A DNA stretch of 64,000 bases from Turnera subulata (Eukaryota; Streptophyta; Magnoliopsida; Malpighiales; Passifloraceae): NCBI GenBank assembly GCA_028386065.3, contig JAKUCV010007482.1:389800-453799 (forward strand). The letters run 5' to 3'. Below, one piece after another: positions 12,768 to 25,200 of the stretch. Position numbers and translations under genes: made by a program. The number at the start of each line of letters is the position of its first letter. Position 1 is the first letter of the stretch. The notes under the pieces are model-generated. The model did not search any database. It was not told where the DNA came from and was given only the letters and a program-made list of their open reading frames with translations.

Positions 12768-14382
12768 TGTGAATACTCGATCCAAAATTATTTGGGCCTA
12801 TTCTCCTTTCCTTTACACATTTTTCATAACCATCATCCAACATCTTTGGCTTCGCCACCCAAATTTTATTAAGGAACAAAAATTTGGGAAAAACCCTTCA
12901 TGTGACTCCATTTAGGCAACTGGACAACGAACCAAAGATCCTGGACCCGGAGATTCGTCATGGATGGGAAAGTGTTAGGCACCCATCCATGTTGGGGCGA
13001 AACTTTGTACAATTAGAAGATTTTGTATGCCTTGTACAAGTGTGCAAGTGTGAGCACCAAAACACATAATAACTGAATATTAAAAAGAAAGAGGAGAAGA
13101 AGAAGATTGGGCTTGAGCTTCCACCACCAGAAACCACCTACGTACCCCGGCGACCGGGTTCAAAGCCTACGTAGTTCTTAACATGCTATCACAACAGTCA
13201 CATCATCATCAACATTAACATGTCAACAATAATTGGTCAGATAAAAAGGGATTAGGATTACCTCTTGTAGCCCTCCTCTAGCTCCTTGGTTTGGGTTGTG
13301 CCTCCCACACAATTTCCTCCCACTGCTCAACTCAATCTTAGAGTTCTTCTTGATTTTCCACTTTGCTGCCTTCAATGGATGATGCTACCCACGAAATTCT
13401 ACCAGAGTTTTGCCTATGGAACTATTTCTTAAGCTTGGAGAGATAGAGTTTCTTCAAGCCTCAAAGCTTTATGAAGAGTGTTTGTGTAATAGAATGTGTG
13501 TCCTCTAAAATGTGAGAGGAGGGTCCTATTTATAGTGTTCTGGGTAGCCTAGGGGCGTGGACCAAGTTAATGATCAAGGTAATGGCCAAAAATCTGCGCC
13601 AAAACCGAGTAGAATAAGATTACGGGTGAAAATCGGGGAGAAAACGCGTTTCTGAGTGTGCATGACTGCCATGGCCGGCGTATCATCCTATGGATGATAG
13701 CCAGGCAGGGGGGTCATGGGTGGAAGACCGCCCAGGCCCGACGGTCATCCCGAAATGACCGCCCGCGCCTACGCGTCTCACCCGTTATTTCCTTTTTCCG
13801 TCCCGATTCTCCTCTAATTCCTCCCTGATTGATCCTACCGCGTAATTAACCCCTAGACTACCCAGAATCCTCTGCTTTCTTGATTACTACTCCTCTCAAT
13901 CATCTCCTAATTGACTAATTATACATTGATTCTTCATTTTAAGCCAAAATCATACCAAAAACATTCTTGATAGTAAGGAATGATTTAAGTCTGATTTTCT
14001 ACGAAAATTAGAGCTAAATTTGTCTGCAAGCAAGGTGTTAATGGGCTGTGCAACTCTGAACAAAAGTCCATACCTTATTAAATTGGACCCTTATATTTTT
14101 CTTCAACCCAAAAATGAATATAATTGGGTTTAATAAATAAACAAGCCCAAATTTAATGAGATAAAATACATTTTAGCAATTAAGTCCTTAACATATCCTA
14201 TGATTAAATCGTCTCATTAATCCTAGGCAGATAAAAGTCTTAATTACTATAACGTATAAATTCTACTAAAATTAAACCCCATCCATGCTTCAACCCAAGA
14301 CTAACTCATCAATCTTATGATTCAAACATGTCTGGAGTCTAATCTTAATATAATTTTCATGGATCAAATTTGGGTGTTCACA
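12768..14382 (-). repeat. 3' LTR of the Ogre/Tat-like element (1,615 bp)
   Basis: It is collinear with 20625-22237, with scattered substitutions and small indels, and has TG/CA ends. It includes repeated GGCGGTC/GACCGCC strings near 13660-13780. No CDS is supported; the short + strand frame at 12884-13069 occurs in both LTRs only because the LTRs are copies. Confidence 0.9.
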
Positions 14383-14639
14383 GATGCCCCTCGTTGGTGA
14401 GTCTTTAAAACTTAAAGACGAAGCAACGCAAGGAAGGAACAACCAAATTTGGATAACAAAAGTGAGTGTTGTGGACCAATGGTTGGAGCATCACCTGCTC
14501 CACCTCGAGAATCATCTCATCCTGAAGTTTGTGATTGACTCATCTCATCTTTTGGGATTTTCCTGGTCCCAAGAGCTATCGGGAATCATCTCATCCCCGG
14601 GTTTCTTTTGGGATTTTCCTGGTCACAAAAGTCATTAAT

Positions 14640-14910
14640 AAAGGATATTATCACCCTCCCGTGGGGATTTTGCCAACTAAGGATATTATCACCCTCCCGT
14701 GGGGATTTTGCCAACTGAGGATATTATCACCCTCTTGTGGGGATTTGGCCAACTAAGGATATTATCACCCTCCCGTGGGGATTTTGCTAACTAAGGATAT
14801 TATCACCCTCCTGTGGGGATTTTGCCAACTAAGGATATTATCACCCTCCTGTGGGGATTTTGCTAACTAAGGATATTATCACCCTCCTGTGGGGATTTTG
14901 CTAACTAAGA
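14640..14910. repeat. 38-bp minisatellite, about seven units, in the element's 3' UTR
   Basis: The unit begins AAGGATATTATCACCCTC and ends GGATTTTGCCAACT. Seven near-identical copies start at about 38-bp spacing from 14641, differing by C/T or C/A substitutions, and degenerate copies continue to about 14960. In the element's own orientation it lies just before the 3' LTR, which is the known hypervariable tandem-repeat region of Ogre/Tat elements. Confidence 0.9.
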
Positions 14911-15716
14911 TCATCTCACCTATGTTAACTAGGGATATTGTCGCCCTCCCGTGAGGATCTCATCTCATCTCGGGGGTCTTGGGATTTTCCTGGTCCCAAG
15001 AGCTAATGAGAATCATCCCGTGGTTCATCTACATCGTCTCGGTGCTCCTCTACGTCGGCACAACGTCCCTAGGATATCTATCCCTCAACATCTTCATCCA
15101 CTCTACTTTAGGGGTATCTACCCCTAAGGACTCTCATCAGTTCTACTTCTATCTTAGGGGCACCTGCCTTTGGTCTCAGCTGGTCTAGATTGAGCATGTT
15201 CGCGGACCCTTCGGGTCCTCCCTCATTCAAGGCAATCGTCCAAAGAATAGGCTCATCATGTCTTCAAAAGACTCGTCATTCTAAAGCAAAATACTCGTCT
15301 AACTCATCAAAACACACATCATTGTAAATTCAAGTAAAAGATCATGAAATGCCCCTTAAGTGATAAATACACATGTTTTCCTCGCCTCTCTTTCATATTC
15401 TCTCTTTCCCTTTTTTTCCTTCCTCTCTCAATTTTCTGGAATTTTTGGAAAAACAATTTTTTGGGTGAACAGTGTCGGCTGGGCGGTCAAGGGGAGAGAT
15501 GACCGCCACTTCCTGGCGGTCTTCTCGCCATAACCGCCCGTGCTGGCGGTCATAGCTCCCTTTTTTTTTTGTCTTTTTTCCTTTTTTGGCCTTTGGGTTT
15601 GGGCTTTAGGGTTTTTCACGAGTCCTCTCATCTTAAAACACTATAAATATAGCTCTAGGGATGTCTAAAGAACCTCATAAATCTCGAAATCCCTTCAACA
15701 CACATCTAAAACAAAC

Positions 15717-17028
15717 ATGAGTGAGAATTTTCATGCCAAGGTGCTTCAATGGATGGCGAGCGTGCCTCGCATATGCCGTCTGAGTTTTGCGATGCTGGGA
15801 CTCTCTACATTGTTCCAACTTTGTGGAGTGGCGGTGGAGGAGAACTTGATTCGTGCTGCTGTAAAATTCTGGGACAAGAGTCGTCGCTTTTTTCGCTTCG
15901 GTCAAGACATGATGGAGCTTTGTCCTTCCATCGATGAATTCAACACGTTCATGGGTGCAAAATTCATAAGCAAAGTTGCCATGGTTTCTCTTGCAAAACC
16001 CGTCCTGAAAGAGGTTAGCAAATTTCTTTTCTTGGCTGATGGGCAACTTAGTTTTCTTCTGGATCAGCACAACTGTCTTGACTTATCGAAAATCGTTGAC
16101 CAATATTTCCTTGGTGGTTCGGAACATCATCCGGAGGAGTGTGATGCCGAATGGTGAGAAAAACGAAACCATGCCCTTGCCCTTGTGATGACACATGAAT
16201 TTCTCTTAGTAGGCTCCCCTGGTGTTTGTTCTCTCCGAGTCGGTGCTTTGGTGGCTAAACTTTTTAACAAAAAGAGCCTCACTCCAATGATTTTAGGCGA
16301 AACCCTCCATTGTCTAGACAAACTAGTGGACGATCCCTCAGCTCCTATGTCCGGCTCTCCCCTCTTGCTTCAGGTATAAATTCTCCCACTCTGATTCTTG
16401 AAATATCATCGTTATCATGCTGATTCTTCATACTTTTTTAGATGTGGTTGTGTGAACACCTCACATTGATTGAACGACCTCAAACCATTCCTCCGAATTA
16501 CATTCGTCGTGGTTATTCCGTCTTCTTCCACACCATTTGGGATTGGACCGTTTTCATGATGGATCTCACAGGCGCACAAATCATGTGGTATTGCAGGTGG
16601 TTAGGGATGCAAGAGGTAGCGTTCGTACTTTCTCCAAGGATTGGGTCCCACTCCCGGGTCTAGAGAAATTCACATAGTATCGTCCGAACAGAATCCTGAG
16701 ACAATTCAGCATAAATCAAGTAGTTCCATCAACTATCCTAACTCCTACCACAGGACCCATGGAGGCGGCTGCTCTAAAAGTCATCAAAGGAGGTTGGGCT
16801 CTGGCCTTGAGAGTAGGTACTGGTGGTCATTTCGAGATACATCCCTCATTGGCATATTTGGAGTGGCTGAAAGAGGATGTGGCTGATACTGAGAGGTCCT
16901 TGCGTCTGATGAGAGAAGCATTCTTAGAAGAGTGGGTGCCCCCAGGCTTTGGATTGCCCAATCATCTAGTAGAAGAGAAGAATGGCGGGGATGGTGCTCC
17001 AAGTCAAAAAAGGCACAAGAAGGATTGA
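15717..17028 (+). pseudogene. Antisense extra ORF of the Ogre/Tat-like element (plant-mobile-domain / DUF7745-like), spliced
   Basis: Exon 1 runs from ATG 15717 to 16373. The intron 16374-16441 has a GTATAA donor and a TTTTAG acceptor. Exon 2 starts at 16442 (MWLCEHLTLIERP). An in-frame TGA at 16155-16157 interrupts exon 1, but the same frame continues without further stops to the donor. The strings LCPSIDEFNTFMG and LLLQ/MWLCEHL resemble plant-mobile-domain-like proteins annotated as DUF7745. A second part (16759-17028, ending KRHKKD) lies in another frame, so at least one frameshift occurs after about 16640. It runs opposite to gag. Tat-lineage elements are known to carry such antisense ORFs, and their function is unproven. 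The domain assignment is from memory of the family and should be tested. Confidence 0.65.
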
Positions 17029-17553
17029 GTATCATTCCAACAACTATCTCTTTACACTTATGATACATACGAATGAATGAGTGAACAAACTCCCTTTATC
17101 TTTTGTCAATATTTGGATTATCAATGATAATAATGGAACCGAACCCTTGTTGGGCTTCCTACGTACCCATGACCTTTTTCCTTTTTCTTTTTCTTTTTTT
17201 TTTCTTTAGGCTCACGAGATCAGACTCACGTAGTTCTCTTCTTTGGTCTGTTGTTTTGTCTCTTCGGATAAGAATTTTTTTCTTGCTCGAATGGCTTGAT
17301 CAGAGACCTCTATTTGATTGGGGCTTTGATTAAGATTATTTTTATCATTAATGTTCCATCTTTAGATTAACGTCCAGATATTTTTGGGGAGTTTGTCCAA
17401 CACACCATATTCATATGAACCATATATGTAAAAAGACATCATTGAAATAACAGAAAGAGTGCCCATTTTATTGAAACAAAACACAACATAAACTTGCTCA
17501 TTGGCTTATTAAACTCTCAACTAAGCACTCTGCAAAAGTTAACACACAAATCC
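17029..17553. other. Interior of the Ogre/Tat-like element without a recognised gene
   Basis: This stretch lies between the antisense ORF and the truncated pol remnant. A pyrimidine-rich run occurs at about 17168-17210. Reverse transcriptase, RNase H and integrase should lie around here in a full element and are absent. Confidence 0.6.
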
Positions 17554-20111
17554 TCAAGCAGTCCCACCTTCCCCAAAGAGATGTCTACAACCAAAGTCCT
17601 CGTCTTCATCTATTCTCCTCTTTTCTTCTTCTTCTTCCTCCATTATTTCTTCGGGATAACAGTCAAAGAATTGCTCGAATCCCTGTTTTCTGGTTTTCAT
17701 GATGCTACACATCCATGGTTCAGGGAAGCCGCAAAAGGGAAAGTCCTCTTCTTCCTTCACAAAATATCCATTCAGTGTTTTGAAGTATGGAGTCATGGGA
17801 AAATCCCATTCCCGTTTGTTCTTGCGGGCTGCTGCCTTAGCTTGGTTCTTCACCTTTTGCTCTTTCAGCTCCGCCGAAGTTGGAACATATCCCAAACCAA
17901 AAGGAGGCACAACACTCAGAAATTTCAGGGACCTCTAACACTCCTTGCTGCCTTCTTCCTAACCCCATAATCGGAAAATATTTCATCTTTCCCATAATGT
18001 TCATAACCGACGAATTGCCAAATGGGTCACAATAAGGGGTTCTCATAATGGGCTTATCTATTATTATGGTACTGATAGATTCAAAAACAAAACCGTATAA
18101 AGACACCTCTTCTTCTTCTTCAATCCCATATATCGGTTTGATATTCTTTTCAGCCATTTCTCCTTTAATGGTGACTATCCCCCCTTTGTAAGGGAATCGC
18201 AACATTTGATGTAAGGTGGAGGCTATAGCTCGGTCTTGGTGCAACCATGGTCTTTCAAGGAGCAAATTGAATTTCGATGCGAAATCGAGCACTTGGAATT
18301 CTACCAAAAAAGGGGCGGGCCCGATGATGACTTCCATCTTTATCATGCGCAACACTTCTCTTCTTGCATTGTCATATGCCCTGACCATAGTTCGGGAGGG
18401 TAAGAAATCCGCAACTCCAAATCCTAAGGAACCCGCAGTTTTTAATGGATAGGCATTCAGGGCAGATCCATTATCTATTAATACCAAGGGTATCTAATTT
18501 TCTTTTCCTGAACGGTTAAGTATAGGGCATCAATATGGGCTTTCCTATCCGAGCGGAGGTCTTTGTCTAAGAAGGATATCTGATTGTCAACTTCTACTAA
18601 AGCTATCATGTTGGCCAATGCATCTGGTGCGGTATCAATGGGGACATGAGCCTTGCTCAAGGTTTGGAGTACCTTTTCTCGATGTGGGCGAGATGACATT
18701 AGTAAACCCCAGATAGAGATATTGGCCTGAGTCTTCTTCAATTGTTTTATCACCATATCTTCTTCAGGATCCGTTATTTCTTCCGGTTCTTCTAGGCGAA
18801 GGGGAGCCCTTCTCGCCACTCTTCCCGATCTAGTGATGACATCAACTTCTTCATCAGAGTCTTCATACCAACTCAGATCGAGCACACAGCATGGCAGCTC
18901 AGATTTGGAATCGACCTCCATCATATTAACCTCTCCGAGTAAGGACAAGGGATTTGACTTGGTATTCGGCCTTTTGGGCAGAATTATTTCATTCCTTTCT
19001 ATTAAATCCTGGATCTCATGCCGAAGTCGGACGTAGTTGTCTGTAGCATGTCCAGCTGCCTGATGGAATCCGCAGAATTTATTAGGGTCCCCTCCAAAGG
19101 GAAGACCAGATTTTGGTTCCAGGGGCTGCAGTAAATTCTTTTCCACACACTTCTGCAGCATCTTTCCTAAAGACATAGGGAAGGGAGTAAACTCCCTTTT
19201 AATCGACTCAACCTGTAGTGGGGTCTGAACAGTGACATGGTTCACTTCGGCGTGCCTGGGGGCGCATTGAAACTCCTTCTGGGGGTTTCCGTAGGCATCC
19301 TGATCCTTCCCAAGCTAATAGCATCTTCTAGTTGTATTCCCGCCCCAATGAGTGCTTTAAAATTGGCATAATAATTGCCAACCATGCGATCGTAGTAAGT
19401 CGACTATAGGTTCTTGATCACCATCTGCACTTGTTCTTTTCTGTGGGCCTGTCCACCATCAAAGATGCTTTATTACGCCATCTCGAGATGTAAGCGAAAA
19501 ACGTCTCTTGAACTTCTTGCTTGGTTGTCTCGAGATCCCTTTTGGTCACATCCACCTCAGTGTTATAGTTATACTGCTTCAGGAATTCTTTACAGAGGTC
19601 CTCCCATTTGCTTATCTTGCTCTCATCTAAGGTCATGAACCACCTCAAAGCTCCTCTAGATAAAGTTCTTTGGAATAATTGGGTCATTAATTCAGGCCCA
19701 ATCCCCATAGGTTATAGCATCCTCACATAGATCTTTAGGTGGGTTGTGGGACATCCTATTCCATTGAACTTCTCGATATCTGGCATCTTAAATTTTTTCA
19801 GGAAAACGGGCCTCGGGGAACAAAAATAGGCGATCTAAATTCCAATCGTCCTCTTTCTTCTTCATGGTTTTCAGGAGGTCCTCCAGTCTTCTAAGTCTCT
19901 CACCATCTCCCTTAGAATCTTACGCCACAGAATCACTATCCTAAACTATCACCACATTATGCTCGCCATCCGGTTTTCAATTTTGTCCCCCATTACTCCC
20001 AGGGGACACCATTTTCCCTTTCTTCAGAGCTTGGAGTGCTTCCATGATATTCGGATCCTTGAGTAAGTTCAGAATTTCCTCAGGCACTTCTGCACCACTT
20101 TCCTCACTCAT
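17554..20111 (-). pseudogene. gag-protease of the Ogre/Tat-like element
   Basis: It starts at ATG 20111 (MSEESGAEVPEEIL). A Retrotrans_gag-type core follows at about 19708-19418 (ALRWFMTL, WEDLCKEFLKQYN), then a cysteine/histidine motif CGFHQAAGHATDNY near 19080, and an aspartic-protease active-site string VLIDNGSALNAYPL at about 18487-18440. The family usually has DTGS; the DNGS form seen here is, to my knowledge, common in Tat/Ogre elements. After that come GLGRRQQG and FGLGYVPT, the stretch that normally leads into reverse transcriptase, and the frame stops at 17554. Several frameshifts (about 18480, about 17900) and stops in the N-terminal part make it non-functional. Confidence 0.8.
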
Positions 20112-20604
20112 GTTGTCCTAATATTTAAAGGACCGGTGTCAGGGTCTTTGACTCCTCAAGGACTATCTCACACATGTCTTTACGAATTTATATATGGAGG
20201 AATGAATGAGGGGGCACCTCCTGTATTTCTACTTGAACTCACAACAACAAGCACTCAAATGCACGCAACACCTATTGATTCATCATGCATGGGATGCTCA
20301 GGGTATGCAGCTAGTTGGGGGTTGAAAGACTGCTGATAAGGAATAGTTTGGCCTACACACATGTGATAAAAGATATCGCGTGAGGTCCAAGGCCCATTAA
20401 TCCCTATCATTGCATGAGCAGCGAGAAACCGGTTCACACAAGCCACTATCGCTTAAAGAAAGCATTGTAGTGGACTTGGATCCCTTGGCCCTCTTACGGT
20501 AAGGGCTTTACATCATTTATCATGAATGCATGGCACTTATGATGACACATAAAAAGGCATACATAAATTTAATAATTTTACAAAGTTTCTTGAACCCTCA
20601 AAAG

Positions 20605-20622
20605 TCCCCAGCGGAGTCGCCA
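20605..20622 (-). other. Primer-binding site of the Ogre/Tat-like element
   Basis: On the - strand, TGGCGACTCCGCTGGGGA begins two bases after the 5' LTR end. It looks like the 3' end of a tRNA-Arg, the primer reported for Ogre elements. The tRNA match is from memory. Confidence 0.7.
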
Positions 20623-20624
20623 GT

Positions 20625-22237
20625 TGTGAATACCAGACCCAAAATCACTTGGGCCTATTCACCTTTCTCTTACACCTTCTTCATAACCATCATCCAACAT
20701 TTTTGGAGTCGCCACCCAAATTTTATTAAGGGACAAAAACTTGGGAAAAACCCTTCATGTGACTCCATTTAGGCAACTGGACAACGAACCAAAGATGCTG
20801 GACCCGGGGATTCGTCATGGATGGGAAGGTGTTAGGCACCCATCCATGTTGGGGCGAAACTTTGTGCAATTAGAGGATTTTGTATGCCTTGTGCAAGTGT
20901 GCAAGTGTGAGCACCAAAACATATAATAACTGAATATTAAAAAGAAAGAGGAGAAGAAGAAGATTGGGCTTGAGCTTCCACCACTAGAAACCACCTACGT
21001 ACCCCGGCGACCGGGTTCAAAGCCCACGTAGTTCTTAACATGGCATCACAACAGTCACATCATCATCAACATCAACATCTCAACAATAATTGGTCAGACA
21101 AAAAGAGATTAGGATTACCTCTTGTAGCCCTCCTCTAGCTCCTTGGTTTGAGTTGTGCCTCCCACACAATTTCCTCCCACTCCTCAACCCAATCTTGGAG
21201 TTCTTCTTGATTTTCCCCTTTGCTGCCTTCAATGGATGATGCTACCCACGAAATTCTACCAGAGTTTTGCCTATGGAAATATTTCTTAAGCTTGAAGAGA
21301 TAGAGTTTCTCCAAGCTTCAAAGCTTTATGAAGGGTGTTTGTATAATAGAATGTGTGTCCTCTGAAATGTGAGAGGAGGGACCTATTTATAGTGTTCTGG
21401 GTAGCCTAAGGGCGTGGACCAACTTAATGATCAAGGTAATGGCCAAAAATATGGGCCAAAACTGAGTAGAATAAGATTACGAGCGAAAATCGGAGAGAAA
21501 ATACGTTTCTAGGTGTGCATGACCGCCACGGCCGGCGGTCATCCTATGGATGATAGCCAGGTCGGGCGATCATGGGTGGAAAACCGCCCAGGCTCGGCGG
21601 TCATCCCGAGATGACCGCCCGCACCTACGCGTCTCACCCGTTCTTTCCTTTTTCGGTCCCGATTCTCCTCTAATTCCTCCCTGATTGATCCTACCACATA
21701 ATTAACCCCTAGACTGCCCAGAATCCTCTACTTTCTTGATTACTACTCCTCTCAATCATCTCCTAATTGACTAATTACACATTGATTCCTCATTTTAAGC
21801 CAAAATCATAGCAAAAATATTCTTGCTATTAAGGAATGATTTAACTCTGATTTCCCATGAAAATCAGAGCTAAATTTGTCTGTAAGCAAGGTGTTAATGG
21901 GCTGTGCAACTCTGAAGAAAAGTCCATACCTTATTAAATTGGACCCTTACATTCATCTTCAACCCAAGAATAAATATAATTGGGTTTAATAAATAAACAA
22001 GCCCAAATTTAATATGATAAAATACATTTTAGCAATTTAGTCCATAACATATCCTATGATTAAATCGTCTCATTAATCCTAGATATATAAAAGTTTTAAT
22101 TACTATAACGTATAAATTCTACTAAAATTAACCCCATCCATGCTTCAACCCAAGACCAACTCATCAATCTTATGATTCAAACATGTCTGGAGTCTAATCT
22201 CAACATAATTTTCATGGGTCAAATTTGGGTGTTCACA
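20625..22237 (-). repeat. 5' LTR of the Ogre/Tat-like element (1,613 bp)
   Basis: It is the partner of 12768-14382 with the same ends, and differs by scattered point changes that are mostly C/T or G/A. It is followed at 22238 by the target duplication GTTTT, where the LINE resumes. Confidence 0.9.
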
Positions 22238-22242
22238 GTTTT

Positions 22243-25200
22243 GATCCTTCCACATTCCCTGCTTGACAGTGAGGGCTCGTTTCAGGGTCAGACAGATGCC
22301 GATAAAGCCACCCACCACAATCATTTACACCCTCAAACTGGAGCTGACAAGCGAATGTGCACTGCTGCCAAACCCGTAAAGCCCATGAACATTCAAAGAA
22401 CAAATGAGCTATAGATTCCACAGCTAGATGGCACCATGGACATTTATCAGAAACAAGGACGTGTCGATTCACCAGGTTGGACTTAACAGGAAGAATGCTG
22501 GTACATAACTTTCAGGCAAAAGATCTGATTTTTGGAGGAATATTCATCTTCTACAACCCCCGCCACCAAGCTTTCCACTCCCCATCCGTTGCCAGCTCCC
22601 ATCCAGAAATTTGTGGGTGCAATACATCCAGAGCTAAATGGTAACCAATTTTTACCATATAGGAACCCGATGAGGTGTAGTGCCAACGTGGGCAATCCGG
22701 CTGGTCCTCCAACACAATAAAGATGCTCTTGATAATCACAGATTCCTCCGTATTAAAGATTGAATCCATCAACTGCCTATTCTAGTCCCTAGAAGACTCA
22801 TCAAGCAACAAACTAACCGTTGCATATTTATCTAGGATAGACATAAGTGGTTCCACAAGAAAGTGACCATCGCATGGCAGCCATTTGTCCCTCCATATAC
22901 GAATCGTGGAACCATTGACAATGGAGTACCTCATCCCCTTCTTTAAGATAAAATGGGAGTCGAGAAGACTCCGCCAAGTGTAACTGGGTGTATACCCCAT
23001 TTGTGCTTCCCAAAAGGTAGAATTAGGGTATATTGAGCCTTAAGAATCCTGGCAAGAAGGCTACTCTCATCATGGGCAACCGGGTACCTTGTTTCCCTAG
23101 GAGAGCCAGATTAGTTGCCTCGAAAATCCTAAAACCCATACCACCAACGGATTTCGAGCAATAGAGTTTCTCCCACGAGACCCAATGAATCCAACTTCGT
23201 CCATTCCTCATGCCCCACCAAAACTGTCTCACCATCGATTCCAGCTGGGAGCATATCACTTGAGGTAGCTGAAAACAACTCATAAGATAGTTGGGGATGG
23301 ATTGAGCAATGGAATTGACAAAAATCTCCCTCCTTGAGTCAATTAAAAACCGCTCCTTCCATTAACCCATCCTTTTAGCCACCCTATCACAAACCGCAGA
23401 AAAAATAACCTTCTTAGATCTACCAACAAGAGCCGGCAATCCAAGATATTTGTCTAAGGTATATACCGGCTTAACACCCAGATCCCCTTAGATTCAAGAG
23501 TTAGACTCATCATGTACGTTTCAGCTAAAGAATACCTCTGACTTCTCTAGGTTAATTTTCTAACGGGAAGCAGCTTCATATCAAGCAAGAATAGATGAAA
23601 TTGTACCTGCTTCCCTCCTATTAGCTTGGGCAAAAAGAATATTGTCATTAGCAAAAAAATAAGTGAGACACATGGGGAGCACGACGACACACCTGTACGT
23701 ATACCATGTAGCTGACCTGAGGCGTTCTCCTTATTGATTAATACAGAAAGACCTTCAGTACAAAATAAGAATAAATACGGAGACAAAAAGTCTCCCTGTC
23801 TCAGTCCACAATGAGGGCTAAAGCTGGCTTGTGGAACCCGATTAATCAATAAGGAATAGGTAACAGTGGTAACACACCGCATAATCAGTTGTGTCCACTG
23901 CACAGAGAAACCTATTTTGGTAAGGATCACCTCCAAGAAGCTCCATTCAACCCGGTCATAGGCTTTACTCATATCAAGCTTCAATCCCATATACCCTTTG
24001 TTCCCTTGACATCGCCACTTCATGTAATGGAAAGTCTCAAACGCTATGAGAGCATTATCAGTGATATGTCTGCTGGGAACAAATGCACTCTGTTCCCGCC
24101 CAATAAGCTCAGGCAATATCTCCCTCAATCGATTAACTATAGTCTTTGTAATGAGTTTGAACACTATATTACAAAGGCTAATTAGACAGAACTGACTGCA
24201 CACTTCCGGGTGCTTCACTTTCGGAATTAAAGTAACGAAAGTGTGATTTAAGCTTGATGGATCAAAAACATTATTGAGAACATCCAAAACCAATTGACAA
24301 ACATCATCCCCTACCCATCGCCAATACTGTTGGAAGAAACGAGGCGGGAAATCGTCAGGCCCAGGTGCCTTAGAAGGGTGCATCTGCTTTATAGAACAAT
24401 AAACCTCCTCCCTTGTATATGGCCTAAGAAGCTGACTAATCATTGCTTCTAAAACCTGATGGGAAACATATCCTAGAATAGCCTCTATATTGCTTGTACC
24501 ATCTGACTTAAATAAATTGGAATAGAATTCCACAAAGGTCGAAGCAATTCCAGCTTGATTACTCTCCCATTCCCCATTAGAAAGTTTAATTCTCCGAATC
24601 AGATTAGTTTTACAGCGCTGGTTCGACTTATGAAAGAAGTACTTAGTGTGTTTATCCCCTCCTTTAGCCATAAAACCTGGGATCTTTGGGCCCACATAAT
24701 CTCTTCCTTCCGAATTAGCTCATCAATCTCACAATTCAAGACCCTTGACTGCTGCACAATCTGTGGAGACTGCACCTGAGAGTTCAACTACTCCAAAGCT
24801 TGACGTTTTTGTTTTAATTGACTATTAATATGACCAAAGGAACTCTTACTCCAGCTACCAAGCATACTGCTTCAGCGTGAGATTTTTTAGTGAAGAGTCT
24901 CCACCGGTGAGGAATCAGTGAGTCCAGACCAAGCCCTTTCAACAGCCTTCGCACACCCCGGTTCACCCATCCACATGGCTTCAAATCTAAAAATTCTCGG
25001 CCGAGGTTGAACCGAACTATCATGACGATCAAGAACCAGCTTTAACAGGTTATGATCTGATTTTTGTCTAGGAGTGCTTCACTACATGATTCGGGAATAG
25101 CTGAAGCCATGCATCCGTGGCTACCATCCGATCAAGTCTTTCCTCCAAGGCATTCGGAACCTCCCCTCTGACCCAAGTAAACTCACAACCCAAATAACCT

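Larger units (their letters stand above)
12768..22237 (-). mobile_element. Ogre/Tat-like Ty3/gypsy LTR retrotransposon, RT/INT deleted
   Basis: The two LTRs are 12768-14382 and 20625-22237, both with TGTGAA...TTCACA ends, and the 5-bp duplication GTTTT flanks the element (12763-12767 and 22238-22242). On the - strand the order is: 5' LTR, primer-binding site (20622-20605), gag-protease (20111-17554), a gap where reverse transcriptase, RNase H and integrase should be, an antisense ORF (15717-17028, + strand), a 38-bp minisatellite and the 3' LTR. Gag-pro, an extra antisense ORF and a repeat-bearing 3' UTR together match the Tat/Ogre lineage. It must be moved by enzymes from a full-length relative. 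It inserted into a LINE and is younger than it. Confidence 0.88.

Noticed and set aside
14640..14910. CRISPR-like regular repeats
   Set aside because: Units are head-to-tail with no unique spacers, and the locus is inside a plant LTR element: a minisatellite.
15717..16379. Domesticated host gene with a plant mobile domain
   Set aside because: It lies wholly within an LTR element with a matching target duplication, is broken by a stop and a frameshift, and such antisense ORFs are known cargo of Tat-lineage elements.
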